Below, in pieces: positions 52,374-61,729 of a stretch of DNA of 64,000 bases. The stretch comes from Streptomyces sp. NBC_01296 (GTDB lineage Bacteria; Actinomycetota; Actinomycetes; Streptomycetales; Streptomycetaceae). The notes under the pieces were generated by a model, which saw only the letters and a list, made by a program, of their open reading frames with translations, made no database searches and was not told where the DNA came from. Location of the stretch: contig NZ_CP130720.1 of the NCBI RefSeq assembly GCF_035984415.1, positions 7,192,001 through 7,256,000 of the forward strand. The letters run 5' to 3'. The first letter of the stretch is position 1. Each line of letters starts with the position of its first letter. The position numbers and the translations under genes were made by a program.

Positions 52374-53876
52374 ATGCCCGTGCCTCTCAAGCCCAACCAT
52401 GGCCGCACGTCCGCCACGCAGTCTGTGCTCCCACGCATGAAGTACCGCGCCGGCCGACACCTGGGACGGCTACGGGCCGTCGCCGTGGCCGGAGCCCTGC
52501 TCGCCGGGCTGAGTCCGGCGGCGGCCGCTGCGCCGCCGGCCGCCGCTGTGACAGGGCACAAGGGCGATCCGACGCAGTACTGGAACAAGGTCCTGCTTCA
52601 GACCTTCCGCAATGCGCGGGGCTCGGACGCCTCGCCCGGCAAACTCTCCAGGTCCGGGGCGATGGTCTTCGCGGCGATCTACAACGCCGAGAGCGCCTAT
52701 CAGAACACGTACGAAACCTTGAAGTACCAGCCATACCTCAACCGGCCGCTGAAGTACGCCGGCGAATCGTCGCAGCCGGGTCGGGACGAAGAGGAGCGGC
52801 TGATCGACCGTACGGCGTACCGGATGATCTCCGAGCTGTACCCGGGCGACAAGGCCTACATCGACGCCCGGTACGAGGCCCGGACCGGCCGCTCCCCCTA
52901 CGCCTACGAGCCCCTCGACCGCCTGGTGGTCGACCGCGTGGTGCGGCAGATCAACAAATCCCGGGCGGATGACGGTTCGGACAACCCGGAGGTCTACGAC
53001 GGCGACACCACCACCCCTGGGGCCTGGCGGCCGACGGGTGAAGAGGCGACGGCTGACGAAGGGGCCTGCAAGGAGCCGAGCGACGCGGTGACCCCGAACT
53101 GGGGCAAGGTGAAACCGTTCGTGCTCCGCTCCGGCTCGCAGTTCCGGCCTCCCACCCTGCGAGGCTTCACTTCCTACGACGAAATGTTGGCCAGCCCGGA
53201 GTACGCGCGCCAGGTCGACGAGGTGCGACGGGTCGGTGCCGTCGACTCCACCGAGCGCACCTACGATCAGACCGTCGTCGGCTGGTTCTGGGACCACGAC
53301 CTGAACGGCACCTACCACCCCCCGGGGCAACTGCTCCAGCTGACCGGGACCGTCGCCAACAAGTTCAAGCTCGACACGTACGAGACCACCCGCTTGTTCG
53401 CGCTGTCGGCGCTGTCGTTGGCGGATGCCGGGATCGCAGCCTGGGACAGCAAGCTCGACAGCCCGATCAACGAGTGGCGCCCGGTGTCCGCGGTCCGGGC
53501 GACGGGCGGCGCGAACGCAAACTGGGAGCCCCTCAGTGCGGACCGCTCGGGGGCACCGTGGACCCCGTGCTTCCCCGCCTGGACCTCTGGGCACGCCAAC
53601 TTCACGGGTGCGTGGGCAAGCGCGATGCAGCACTACTTCGACCGTGACGACGTCTCGTTCACCGCACACTCCGAGGACCCGCACACACTCGTTCTGTCCC
53701 GCCAGATGAACAGCTTCAGCCAGGTCGCCCAGGAGGGCGAGTTCAGCCGACTCTGGCTGGGCGCGCACTTCCGCTGGGACGCCGAGGACGGGAGGGAGAT
53801 CGGCACCAACGTTGCCGACTACGTGTTCGACAACGCGCTCCAGCCGACACGACCGGGCCGTCCTGATCAGCGGTGA
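52374..53876 (+). CDS. Secreted vanadium-haloperoxidase/PAP2-like protein
   Basis: 500 residues with a signal peptide (basic RHLGRLR, hydrophobic AVAVAGALLAGL, Ala/Pro-rich cleavage zone). The vanadate/phosphate pocket is visible: a first basic/Arg-Pro segment INEWRPVSAVR, PAWTSGHANFTGAW with the SGH motif, and SRLWLGAHFRWDAEDG with the RxxxGxH motif. These define the vanadium chloroperoxidase/acid phosphatase superfamily. Whether it halogenates or dephosphorylates cannot be judged. ATG 52374 is preceded immediately by GAAAGGG, too close for an ideal site; ATG 52437 would also keep the signal. Confidence 0.85.
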   Translation: MPVPLKPNHGRTSATQSVLPRMKYRAGRHLGRLRAVAVAGALLAGLSPAAAAAPPAAAVTGHKGDPTQYWNKVLLQTFRNARGSDASPGKLSRSGAMVFAAIYNAESAYQNTYETLKYQPYLNRPLKYAGESSQPGRDEEERLIDRTAYRMISELYPGDKAYIDARYEARTGRSPYAYEPLDRLVVDRVVRQINKSRADDGSDNPEVYDGDTTTPGAWRPTGEEATADEGACKEPSDAVTPNWGKVKPFVLRSGSQFRPPTLRGFTSYDEMLASPEYARQVDEVRRVGAVDSTERTYDQTVVGWFWDHDLNGTYHPPGQLLQLTGTVANKFKLDTYETTRLFALSALSLADAGIAAWDSKLDSPINEWRPVSAVRATGGANANWEPLSADRSGAPWTPCFPAWTSGHANFTGAWASAMQHYFDRDDVSFTAHSEDPHTLVLSRQMNSFSQVAQEGEFSRLWLGAHFRWDAEDGREIGTNVADYVFDNALQPTRPGRPDQR

Positions 53877-53947
53877 GCCGGCACCGTGGCCCACGCCGGC
53901 CGGATCGGCCGGCGCCCCGGCTCAGAGGTCCTGACAGAAGCTGTTGA

Positions 53948-54589
53948 TCATGTGACTTTCGGTACCCGCGGGCGGCCCTCCACCTGCTTCGGCGCCGGTT
54001 CCGGAAGCAACGGTTCGATGAGCGGCCACAGTTCATCCGACACGATCCACGGCCGTGACTGACGTTTCCCCACGACCAGACCAACGGCCATCCGAACCGG
54101 ACCGCCAAGCCTGTGCGGGATCCTGTTCGTGCTGCATACCGGCATGCTGTTGAAGAAGCTGGACTGGTCGCGGGCGGTGATCGACTCCTCACGTCAGGGC
54201 CGCTCGACGGGGCCCCGAAGCGGGCCCAGCCCGGTCGACCGAGCACGTCCAGGCAGCAATACCCCCTCATCGTCGACGGCCAGGGCATCCCACTGGCCGT
54301 GTCGCTGACCGGCGGGAACCGCAACGACGTCACCGGGCTGATGCCGCTGCTGAACAAGATCCCGCCGGTCGCCGGCCTCGTCGGCCGGCCCCGCAGACGA
54401 CCCGACACCCTCCTGGCCGACCGCGGCCACGACCACGACAAGTACCGCCGCCGGGTCTGGGCGACCGGCGTCAAACCCGTGATCGCCCGCCGCGGAGTCC
54501 CGCACGGCTCCGGCCTCGGCGTCTACCGGTGGGTCGTAGAGCGGACCATCGCCTGGCTCCACGGCTTCCGCCGACTACGGATCCGGTAG
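53948..54589. pseudogene. IS5-family transposase, broken with inverted 5' segment
   Basis: The minus strand (54145-53948) encodes the transposase N-terminus (GKRQSRPWIVSDELWPLIEP). The plus strand from about 54110 encodes the rest: CGILFVLHTG, KKLDWSRAVIDSS, IVDGQGIPLAVSLTGGNRND, LLADRGHDHDKYRR and the end RWVVERTIAWLHGFRRLRIR. The 5' part has been flipped relative to the body, about 80 codons are missing, and there is a frameshift near 54190. It is inactive. Confidence 0.8.
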
Positions 54590-55487
54590 CTCTGCAGGCT
54601 ATGGAGGACGCCGGGCAGGAGGCTTTCCATCTTTGCGCCGCACCACAGCGGAGCGGCAGCCCGCGAGGCCTGACGTCTCCTTTGCTGCTGACGCGGCGAT
54701 TCCCGGAGACGCCGCCCGCCAGGCTGGAGCTGTCGGCGCGGTCACGATCGCATCCAGATCTGTCGAGTCGCCCGCCCCCGGGCAGTGGCCGTGGCGAACC
54801 AGCGGGTTCCCGCTCTACGAGCACGCCACAGCGGTACCTGCCGGTGCACGGCGGATGCCGCACTACTGGATGGTGAACCTGGGCTCGGCTGAAACGCTCA
54901 GCAGGACCAGGAGGCGCACCATCGACGGCCTGTGCCCGTCGTATTGGCAGGTGATCCTGGTCGGATCGAACCATCCCAGATCTGGGTACCACGCACGATG
55001 GGCCGGCCACGGGGCATTCATGGTCACGCCGATGACGGTGTGACTCTCGTCCCCAACCGCTTTTCTGAGCTTCTCCCGATTGCCCCGCATGCGCCTGGCG
55101 TCGGTGTTGACCTCGGTATCGACCCACGTGTGGAAGCCATCCCAATCATCAACGCGAGACCACCTGTCCCCCCACGAGACGACCCTGACGGGTCCTTCGC
55201 CTTCTTGCTGAGCGGGACGCGAGGCCAGACCGCGGATGCCCAGAGCAGCGGCCCGAGCCGCCAGGGGGCCCGGATGAACCGCCAGATTGTCGGGACTCGG
55301 CACGAACTCGTGCACCTGGCCCGCGGCCTCGAATTCGGCCAGTAGCGCGGGATCCCATTGCCGGTGGCTCCGGCCGTCCTTCTTGAGCCGGAAGCCCCGG
55401 CTGACACGGACGGTCCACTCACGGCTCAGGCCGGAGGCGGACAGATCAGGTTCACGGCTGAGGGCCCCTGCCACTTCGGCGTGCCAG

Positions 55488-56345
55488 GGCCTGTGTGGTG
55501 TCGTGATCAGTTGCCGGGTTCCGCCCTCTTCGCGGGGTGGAGCCCGGTAGGACTGTGATGGTGACGCGTAGGCAACTCACCCATGCTCCACCGAGGGTGC
55601 CCGGGTGGGCAGAACGGACTTGTCGCTGGTCAGCGTGGACTCCACCACGGTCCGCGCGCACCACGGCGCCGCAGGGCTCCGCGTCGGCAAGCACCTCATG
55701 TCGGCCCTGGAAGAAGCCGCGCAGGAGCAGGAAACAGCCCGGCAAAAAGGGGCGGCACGGAGGAACAGAACGGACAGGGCGAGCGCCGGCAGATCCGGCG
55801 CCGACGCAAGCTCCGCCTGAAGGAAGCCCTGCTCGGCCGGTCCCGGGGCGGCCTCACCAGCAAGATTCACCTTGCCGCGGACCGCAGATGCCGTCCCCTC
55901 GCGTTCGTCCTGACCGCCGGACAGGCCGCGGACAGCCCTCAGTTCATCCCCGTGCTCGAGAAGGTGCGGGTCCGTCTGCCGCTCGGCCGTCCCCGCACCA
56001 GGCCCGGCGCACTCGCCGGCGACAAGGCCTACTCATCCCGCGGCGACCGCTCCTACCTGCGCAAACGCAACATCAAAGCGATAGTCCCGGAGAAGCAAGA
56101 CCAGGCCGCCAACCGGAAGAAGAAGGGCTCACGAGGTGGCCGGCCCGTCGGCCACGACGCCGACCTCCACAAGGAACGGAACACCGTCGAACGCCTGATC
56201 AACAAGCTGAAGGCCTGGCGAGGCATCGCCACCCGCTACGACAAAACCCCGAACCGCTACCTCGCCGGCCTCCACCTCCGCGCCGCATTGATCTGGATCG
56301 ACGACCTACTCAAGACCACCGAATGATCACAACATCACACAGGCC
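55488..56345 (+). mobile_element. IS5-family insertion sequence with 22-bp terminal repeats
   Basis: Terminal inverted repeats at 55488-55509 and 56324-56345 match at 20 of 22 positions (GGCCTGTGTG, then GTGATCA). The element is 858 bp and carries one transposase gene that is deleted and frameshifted. The right repeat includes the transposase stop codon. It interrupts the hypothetical gene on the minus strand. No target duplication is evident. Confidence 0.85.
55558..56326 (+). pseudogene. IS5-family transposase, internally deleted and frameshifted
   Basis: ATG 55558 starts with MVTRRQLTHA, the usual N-terminus, but about 95 codons are then missing. A second frame gives SLVSVDSTTVRAHHGAAGLR (first catalytic Asp). 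After another shift near 55750-55800 the sequence reads LGRSRGGLTSKIHLA, LAGDKAYSSRGDRSYLRKR (second Asp) and KERNTVERLINKLKAWRG (catalytic Glu). All catalytic residues remain, but in different frames. Confidence 0.82.
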
Positions 56346-56506
56346 TGGCTGTCCAAGGCCATCCACACCTCAGCGAAGCCGACTCGCCCGTCTGCGTACT
56401 CAAGGGAGATATCCGGCATCTGCTGCGTGCTGCCGTCGTCTTGGAGACGGACGCGCACGCCTGTGAACCGTGCCAGGACCCGCCCGACCTGGTACTCGAA
56501 GTCGGG

Positions 56507-56684
56507 AGAGGTCGGCGAAGTCGAGCTGCTTGCCCACGGTCTTCAGCGCCTCGGAGAACTTCGCGTTGAACAGCTCCTGGAACGTGGCCTTGCCGCTCTC
56601 CCGCTGGGTGCCGATGGCCTGGGCGACCTTGAACCCGGGTCCGATGAGTTCTGCCGGCCCGCGACGCGTGGCGGCCAGGACCAC
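56507..56684 (-). pseudogene. Unidentified gene fragment
   Basis: The minus-strand frame reads GPGFKVAQAIGTQRESGKAT and FQELFNAKFSEALKTVGKQL, with ordinary protein composition. It breaks at a frame change near 56510. I do not recognise the family; it is probably a remnant between the split hypothetical gene and the TrkA remnant. Confidence 0.35.
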
Positions 56685-56752
56685 GCGGTCCTCCGGCTCA
56701 GTGCGTATTCCGGGTGCAGGTCCCAGACCAGGCCCGACTGCCGCGGCGGCTC

Positions 56753-57714
56753 CTAGGCGGGAGCGGGGGCGAGGTCGGGTCGGCGGCCCTCCGGTGAGGC
56801 GGTGTCGAGGGCGAGGACCCGCCAGGCGCCCGGGCGGAACGACTCCGCGATGGTGCGGCCCTCCAGGTGCGGGTGGCCGGCCACGTCCACGGCGGCGAAG
56901 AGCAGGACCCGCCGCTCCACCGGGATGGCCCGAGGATCTGCCGGCCCATCATCGCCCCGGCGAAGGCGTGGGCGCCGAGGTGCGTCACGCTGCGGCTGCG
57001 GGTCAGGGCAGCCGGGTGCGCGGCCCGCAGCGTGCGGTGGACGGCGGTCGCGAAGTCGTCCTCGTACAGGCGAAGCACGGCCCGAAGATTCGGCTCGACG
57101 GTGCGGGCGTACAGGGCGGACTCGAGGTTGGTGGTGTCCGAGCTGCTCAGGGCGAGCAGGGAGTGCGCCCGGCCGATGCCCGCCGCGTACGCTCCACCGC
57201 GCGCAGCAGGAGGCCGTCGGCCTGGACCACCTTGCCGCTACTCGCGACGGCGCTGGCGGCCAGCGCGGCCGCGGCCGTATAGCGTCCGAGAGCACGGTCG
57301 TCGAGGAGTCCAGCTCCTGCAGGTCGATACCCGGCTCCGCCACCATCGCGGCCTGGTCCAGGAGCTCCTCCGGGTGCTGGCCGAGCTTGCGGTTGTAGAG
57401 CCGGATCACCAGCCGCAGCCTCGGGTTGAGCCGGCGTGCCACCAGGGCGGCCCGGACGTTGGTGTCGTCGTCCTCATGGACGAGTGCCAGCGCGGCGGCC
57501 CGGCCACCCCCGCAGCGGCCAGTACCCCCGCGGTCCGTGCCCGTGGCAGCGGGACCCGCCCCAGCAGGCCGCGCCCCGCTACCCCAGGGGCGCGGCCGAC
57601 GCTCGGCTGAGTGTCGCGGGCGGCGGGCGCTACCAGCGTTACCCGCTCCTTGTAGACCTCCCGCAGCTCGCAGGCCGGCCGACGGGCCAGCCCGTCGTCA
57701 CCGCACACGATCAT
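56753..57714 (-). pseudogene. TrkA-N/CASTOR-type potassium-channel regulator, frameshifted
   Basis: From ATG 57714 the frame starts MIVCGDDGLARRPACELREV (Rossmann-like RCK N-terminus). It shifts near 57500 and resumes as LALVHEDDDTNVRAALVARR, then RLNPRLRLVIRLYNRKLGQH and PGIDLQELDSSTTVLSDA. A second shift near 57290 breaks it again. The remaining region down to 56753 is only partly readable. It resembles the NAD-binding domains of actinobacterial potassium-channel-type proteins. Confidence 0.65.
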
Positions 57715-57823
57715 CCGCCCATCAGCGGCGGGCTGTTGAGGCTGCACCGATATTGAAGACCCATCCGGGGGAATCAACGGCCTGGAGCGCACCGCGGGCG
57801 CGTTGTGCGGCGAGACATGGGGG

Positions 57824-58480
57824 ATGACCGCTCATGAACACCGGGCCTGGAGCAGCAGCTCTTACGCGCAGGCGATGCACACCCCGCAGCGCACGCTGTC
57901 ACTGCGCGATGCGGAGGGCTGGCACTTCCCCCTGGACCTGGAGCGGTGGTGTGGCCGGGCGGACGAGGCCGACCGGACGGTTCTGCGCCGGTGCACCGGC
58001 CGGGTGCTGGACATCGGGTGCGGCGCCGGCCGGCTGGTCGAGGCGTTGACGGGGCGGGGCCGCCAGGTCCTCGGCATCGACGTCTGTCCTTCCGCCGTGA
58101 TCACGACGGTGTGCCGGGGAGGGTACGCAATGAGCAGGTCCGTCTTCGATCCTCTCCCCGACGAGGGCGGGTGGGGGACGGCGCTGCTGATCGACGGGAA
58201 CATCGGCATCGGCGGTGACCCCCGACGGTTGCTCCGCCGCGTCCGGGCCCTCGTGCACCGGGAAGGCCTCCTCCTGGTGGAGGTCGCCGCCACTGATGTG
58301 GACGAGCGCCGCCGCGTCCGTATCCATGCCGGGCAATGGCCCGTGAGTGCCGTCTTCCCATGGGCCGTGGTCGGCGCCGCGGCGCTGAAGCGCCAGGCGG
58401 CGTCGGAGGGATGGACCGAGGCCGAGCGGTGGACCAGTACTGGAGGCCGTCACTTCGTCGCGCTGCGGGCCTGCCGCTGA
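57824..58480 (+). CDS. Class I SAM-dependent methyltransferase
   Basis: 218 residues. Motif I is RVLDIGCGAGRLVEAL, motif post-I ends in LGIDVCPSA, and LIDGNIGIGGDPRRLLRRV takes the place of motif II. LVHREGLLLVEVA is the next strand. ATG 57824 follows a G-rich run. Similar genes in Streptomyces lie next to molybdopterin oxidoreductase/membrane-protein pairs, as here, where it converges on the membrane gene with a 31-bp overlap. The substrate is unknown. Confidence 0.8.
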   Translation: MTAHEHRAWSSSSYAQAMHTPQRTLSLRDAEGWHFPLDLERWCGRADEADRTVLRRCTGRVLDIGCGAGRLVEALTGRGRQVLGIDVCPSAVITTVCRGGYAMSRSVFDPLPDEGGWGTALLIDGNIGIGGDPRRLLRRVRALVHREGLLLVEVAATDVDERRRVRIHAGQWPVSAVFPWAVVGAAALKRQAASEGWTEAERWTSTGGRHFVALRACR

Positions 58481-58947
58481 GCACGGCTCCGGCCCCATGT
58501 CCGTACGATCAGGACCATGGCCGAGGCGGCGAACAGCGCGGCGGTGATCAGCAGCCACCGGGCCAGGAAGCCGTCCGCCGGGAGGGCGGTCGCGGCGGTG
58601 TAGTGCCCGACCTGTTCCAGGATCAGCGGCCACCAGACCAGCAGCAGGACACCGGAGACGAACCCGGGAACGCGGACGTAGTTGACGCTCACCGGTGGCG
58701 TGGACCGGCCGTCGTCCGGGCCCCGGGTGAACAGGGCCTGTGCCGCCCGATCGGTGAGCGAGTACAGGGGGAGCAGTACGAGGTCGTGGAGGAGGGCCGC
58801 GCCGACGAACCACATGGCCACGCCGACGGTGTCGCCCTCGAACAGGCGCAGTCCGGCGTAGAGGGCGAGGGCGAAGGAGGCCAGGACGAGGAGCAGGTGC
58901 AGCGGGGAGGCGCCGTAGCGGCGGCGGAAGGCCGTCGGAGCGCTCAT
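58450..58947 (-). CDS. Small integral membrane protein, partner of molybdopterin oxidoreductase
   Basis: 165 residues with four predicted membrane helices (LLLVLASFALALYAGLRL, MWFVGAALLHDLVLLPLY, PGFVSGVLLLVWWPLILE, WLLITAALFAASAMVLIV). There is no known catalytic motif. Its ATG overlaps the stop of the preceding oxidoreductase (ATGA), so the two are translationally coupled and probably act together at the membrane. Confidence 0.8.
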   Translation of the reverse strand: MSAPTAFRRRYGASPLHLLLVLASFALALYAGLRLFEGDTVGVAMWFVGAALLHDLVLLPLYSLTDRAAQALFTRGPDDGRSTPPVSVNYVRVPGFVSGVLLLVWWPLILEQVGHYTAATALPADGFLARWLLITAALFAASAMVLIVRTWGRSRAQRQARSATK

Positions 58948-60389
58948 GCCGGCTCTCCGAACGTCAGGCGGGTGACCCATTTGGTGTTGTGTACTCCGGG
59001 TGCCCCGGGGACGATGATCCGCGCTGGATAGCCGTGGTCGGACGAGAGCGGCGCCCCGTTGACCCGGAGGGCCAGGAGCGAGCGGCTGTCGCGGACCTGG
59101 TTGTCGCGCAGCACGGCCGAACGGAAGGGGCCGCCGCGCTGTACCGACTCCACCAGTACCTCGGGCGCGCGCACGCCGAGCCCTGCGAGGGCGGCCAGTT
59201 CGGTGAGCGGGACCCCGCTCCACTGCTGGTCGGTGGTGGACCAGCCTTCCACGCAGGCGATGGGCAGGGCAGCCTCGTGCTGCGTCATCGCCAGCAGCTG
59301 CCGGTAGGTGATATCGACCTGCTGTCCGGGGCCGCGTACGGTCAGCCGCCAGGCGGGACCGATGTCGCTGGGCCGGATGCCGACCGAGGCGGCGGTCTTG
59401 TTGATCTGGAAGCCGTTCGGGCCCGAGCCGGGGTCCCGGCCGTGCGGTGCCAGCAGCGCGGTCTGCCGCCACCACCCGCCGATGCTCTGCCCCGCTGTGA
59501 CCACCAGCAGCGCCACCGACCCGAGCCCGACCATGGCCAGGGCGCCCCGGCGCGAGACGGTCGGCGCCGCAGGCCGCGGCGCGACCAGCCCCGGCGCCGC
59601 CTCGGTACCCGCCGCGGGCTCCCCGAGACGGCGGCTGACAGCGCGGAGCGCCCTGGGCAGCCGGAACGTCACGTGCACGACGAAGGCGCCGATGAACACC
59701 CAGGCTCCGTAGAAGTGCAGGGTGTAGAAGGAGCCGGGGAAAATGTAGTGGAGCTGTACGTTGAGGATGCCGGTGACGAATTCGAAGCCGGCGCCGCCGA
59801 CCAGGAGGAGCAGGGACAGGCGGTCGACGGCGTGGCTCACCGAGCGGATCGGGGGCCACTCGAACAGCTTTGGAATGACCGACCACAGCTTCGCCAGCAG
59901 CACGGGCACCAGCACGACCCCGAGCGTCACGTGGACGCCCTGGGTCAGCCGGTAGAGCCAGTACGGTGACGTCGGCCAGGAGAACAGGTAGAAGCCGAGC
60001 CACCCCTTGTTCGGAGTCTGATCGTTGACCGCCGCCAGATCCGGGTTGTAAGCGGCGTACGACAGCAGGCCCGTCACGAACAGCACCGTGATCCCGAACA
60101 GCAGGGCGAGCCCGAACACCGCGGTCAGCCACGGGCCGCGGAGAGGGCTGCGCCAGAACTCCGGCCGCGCCGGCCCCGGGGGAGGCCCCGCAGACCCTGC
60201 GGACTTCACGAGCGCACGCAACCGTGCCACCGGCCCGGGCCTCGTCACCTCGGCGGCAGCAGACTTCCCGGGCGTGGCGGCCCTCCCCGTCCGGTCATCG
60301 TCCGACGCGCCGTCGGCGCTCCCGGACGCGTGACCATGCGGGCGCCGTGGGGTGCCGCCCGGCGGCTGCCCGCTGCCGCTCTCACCCAT
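58944..60389 (-). CDS. Cytochrome b561-like/molybdopterin-dependent oxidoreductase fusion
   Basis: 481 residues. After a polar N-terminus come four to five membrane helices with histidines typical of a di-heme cytochrome b (YRLTQGVHVTLGVVLVPVL, HFYGAWVFIGAFVVHVTFRL). A further hydrophobic segment and then a SUOX-type molybdopterin domain follow; its pterin-ligating cysteine is in LPIACVEGWSTTDQQW, followed by SDHGYPARIIVPG. The enzyme should pass electrons between the molybdenum site and the membrane, on an unknown substrate such as sulfite or a sulfoxide. ATG 60389 has GGAG upstream; a GTG six codons earlier is possible. Confidence 0.9.
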   Translation of the reverse strand: MGESGSGQPPGGTPRRPHGHASGSADGASDDDRTGRAATPGKSAAAEVTRPGPVARLRALVKSAGSAGPPPGPARPEFWRSPLRGPWLTAVFGLALLFGITVLFVTGLLSYAAYNPDLAAVNDQTPNKGWLGFYLFSWPTSPYWLYRLTQGVHVTLGVVLVPVLLAKLWSVIPKLFEWPPIRSVSHAVDRLSLLLLVGGAGFEFVTGILNVQLHYIFPGSFYTLHFYGAWVFIGAFVVHVTFRLPRALRAVSRRLGEPAAGTEAAPGLVAPRPAAPTVSRRGALAMVGLGSVALLVVTAGQSIGGWWRQTALLAPHGRDPGSGPNGFQINKTAASVGIRPSDIGPAWRLTVRGPGQQVDITYRQLLAMTQHEAALPIACVEGWSTTDQQWSGVPLTELAALAGLGVRAPEVLVESVQRGGPFRSAVLRDNQVRDSRSLLALRVNGAPLSSDHGYPARIIVPGAPGVHNTKWVTRLTFGEPA

Positions 60390-60514
60390 AAGGAATTCTC
60401 CGCCCACAGCATTGCCGAGCCCACCGGACAGCCACTCTCACCGAGAACATCCAGATCAGAGCCGTACGGCACGCGTGACACGGCCAGATACGCCCTCCTG
60501 GGCCTGACGAGGGA

Positions 60515-60577
60515 ACCTGTTGACAGGTCATGGGAAGCGACAGCAGAGGCGCCTGACAGGTGGGGACTTTGACAGGT
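60515..60577. repeat. Three TGACAGGT repeats beside integrase
   Basis: Identical 8-mers at 60521-60528, 60554-60561 and 60570-60577. The first forms a small palindrome (ACCTGT-TG-ACAGGT, 60515-60528). They lie immediately beyond the stop of the minus-strand integrase fragment, where attachment and arm sites usually are. Confidence 0.6.
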
Positions 60578-60578
60578 C

Positions 60579-61046
60579 TTACGAGGCGAGGCCGACGTCG
60601 AGGATCTTGGCGGCTTTACCGATGGAGCCGGGCATGAGGTGGCGGTAGATCTCGAAGGTGATGTCGAGGCTCTTGTGGCCCATCCATTCGGCGACGTCGG
60701 TGATGGGGATGCCGTTGGTGAGGCAGTTCGAGGCGAAGAAGTGGCGGAGGCTGTAGATCACCATGCCGTCGGGGATGTTGACCTCGTCGACTCGTTTGAT
60801 GCGTTGCCACTGGTTCTGGAGGTAGTAGACGAGGTACGGCTTGGTGGGGTCCTGGGGGTGGCGGAGGAGGTAGCCGTCGACCGTGCCGTGGTTGTCGGCG
60901 TACCGCTCGATGGTTTCGCGGATGCGGGCCGGGAGGGGGACGTCGCGGTAGTCGGTGGCCTGTCGTGGAGGCCGCCGCACCACGTTGTGGACAGTAAACA
61001 ATGCGCGGTGTCGTAGCAGCAGCGGTTCATCAGTCGGGCCCACCAT
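60579..61046 (-). pseudogene. Tyrosine recombinase (integrase), C-terminal part
   Basis: About 155 codons, with homology starting at NVVRRPPRQATDYRDVPLPA. The catalytic domain is clear: MVIYSLRHFFASNCLTNG (box II Arg-His), EWMGHKSLDITFEIYRHLMP with His/Lys-region residues and the nucleophilic tyrosine. The first catalytic arginine and N-terminal DNA-binding domain are missing, so the gene is truncated. It differs clearly from the integrase stump at 48272. It marks a second, older integrative element. Confidence 0.8.
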
Positions 61047-61285
61047 GCCTGGCAGGGCTTGCCCTCGGTGTCCATCGCGACGAAGGCCGGCTGGGCGGTG
61101 GCCAACTCTGTAGTGGGGCAGGGTGCGTTCCAGCGATCGGCCCGCACGGGGACGGCGACGTCATCGATGTGCGGCCGGCCTGTTCCACTTCGGCGTCGAC
61201 GTCGAGCAGTGCGGCTCGCTGCCGGGGATCGTCGAGGACGACGACCTCGGGGCCTACGTAAAGCCGGTCGCCGGTCCCGCCGAAC

Positions 61286-61597
61286 ATCGGCGTCGATCAG
61301 CTAACCCAGCAGATCAGCCCCCTGTGCACGCACGCCGCAGACGGTGTGGTCCACGAGTCGCCGGTCAAAGCCACCTTCAGCCTGGGCCGGTTCATGACCG
61401 AATGGGACGTCGCCCTCATCACGGAGTCCATGGCTGCCTCAAGGCCGAGAACGGCAACGAGCTCCACGCCTACGTGCCTACGTCAACGGCAAGGAACGGC
61501 CCGGTGACCCGTCCGGGATCGAGCTGCGGGCGCACGCGAAACCGCTCTCGTCTACGGGCCCACAACCACGAAGGTCACCGTGCCGGACAGCTGCGAC
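61286..61597 (+). pseudogene. C-terminal remnant of a conserved actinobacterial membrane-anchored protein
   Basis: Reading in three frames reconstructs IGVDQLTQQISPLCTHAADG, then ESPVKATFSLGRFMTEWDVA, then LKAENGNELHAYV, YVNGKERPGDPSGIELRAHA and ALVYGPTTTKVTVPDS. Together these match the C-terminal domain of a widespread Streptomyces protein of unknown function. Several one- or two-base indels destroy it. No upstream domain is present. Confidence 0.6.
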
Positions 61598-61729
61598 CGG
61601 CCGCCCGGCGAAGAGACCCACGCGAAGAACGGCCACGTGCGCCGACTTCCCGTCCGGCTTGGCGGCCCTCCTGCCCGCTACCGGCAATCCCCCAGTCGCT
61701 GCCGCAGACGTACCTCAGGTCGATCGATG

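Larger units (their letters stand above)
54863..56506 (-). pseudogene. Hypothetical gene split by an IS5-type element
   Basis: The minus-strand coding frame exists on both sides of the IS at 55488-56345. The upstream part (56506-56346) reads DFEYQVGRVLARFTGVRVRL and then ISLEYADGRVGFAEVWMALD. The downstream part (55487-54863) reads WHAEVAGALSREPDLSASGL and continues to DPTRITCQYDGHRPSMVRLL, stopping at 54863. The two parts join naturally into one protein of about 260 residues. The family is unknown to me; the acidic EV...MALD segment and the rest show no clear enzyme motif. The 5' end beyond 56506 changes frame, so the start is also lost. Confidence 0.6.

Noticed and set aside
16538..54589. 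CRISPR arrays and tRNA/rRNA genes
   Set aside because: No regularly spaced short repeats with unique spacers and no cloverleaf or rRNA-like sequence were recognised anywhere in the window.
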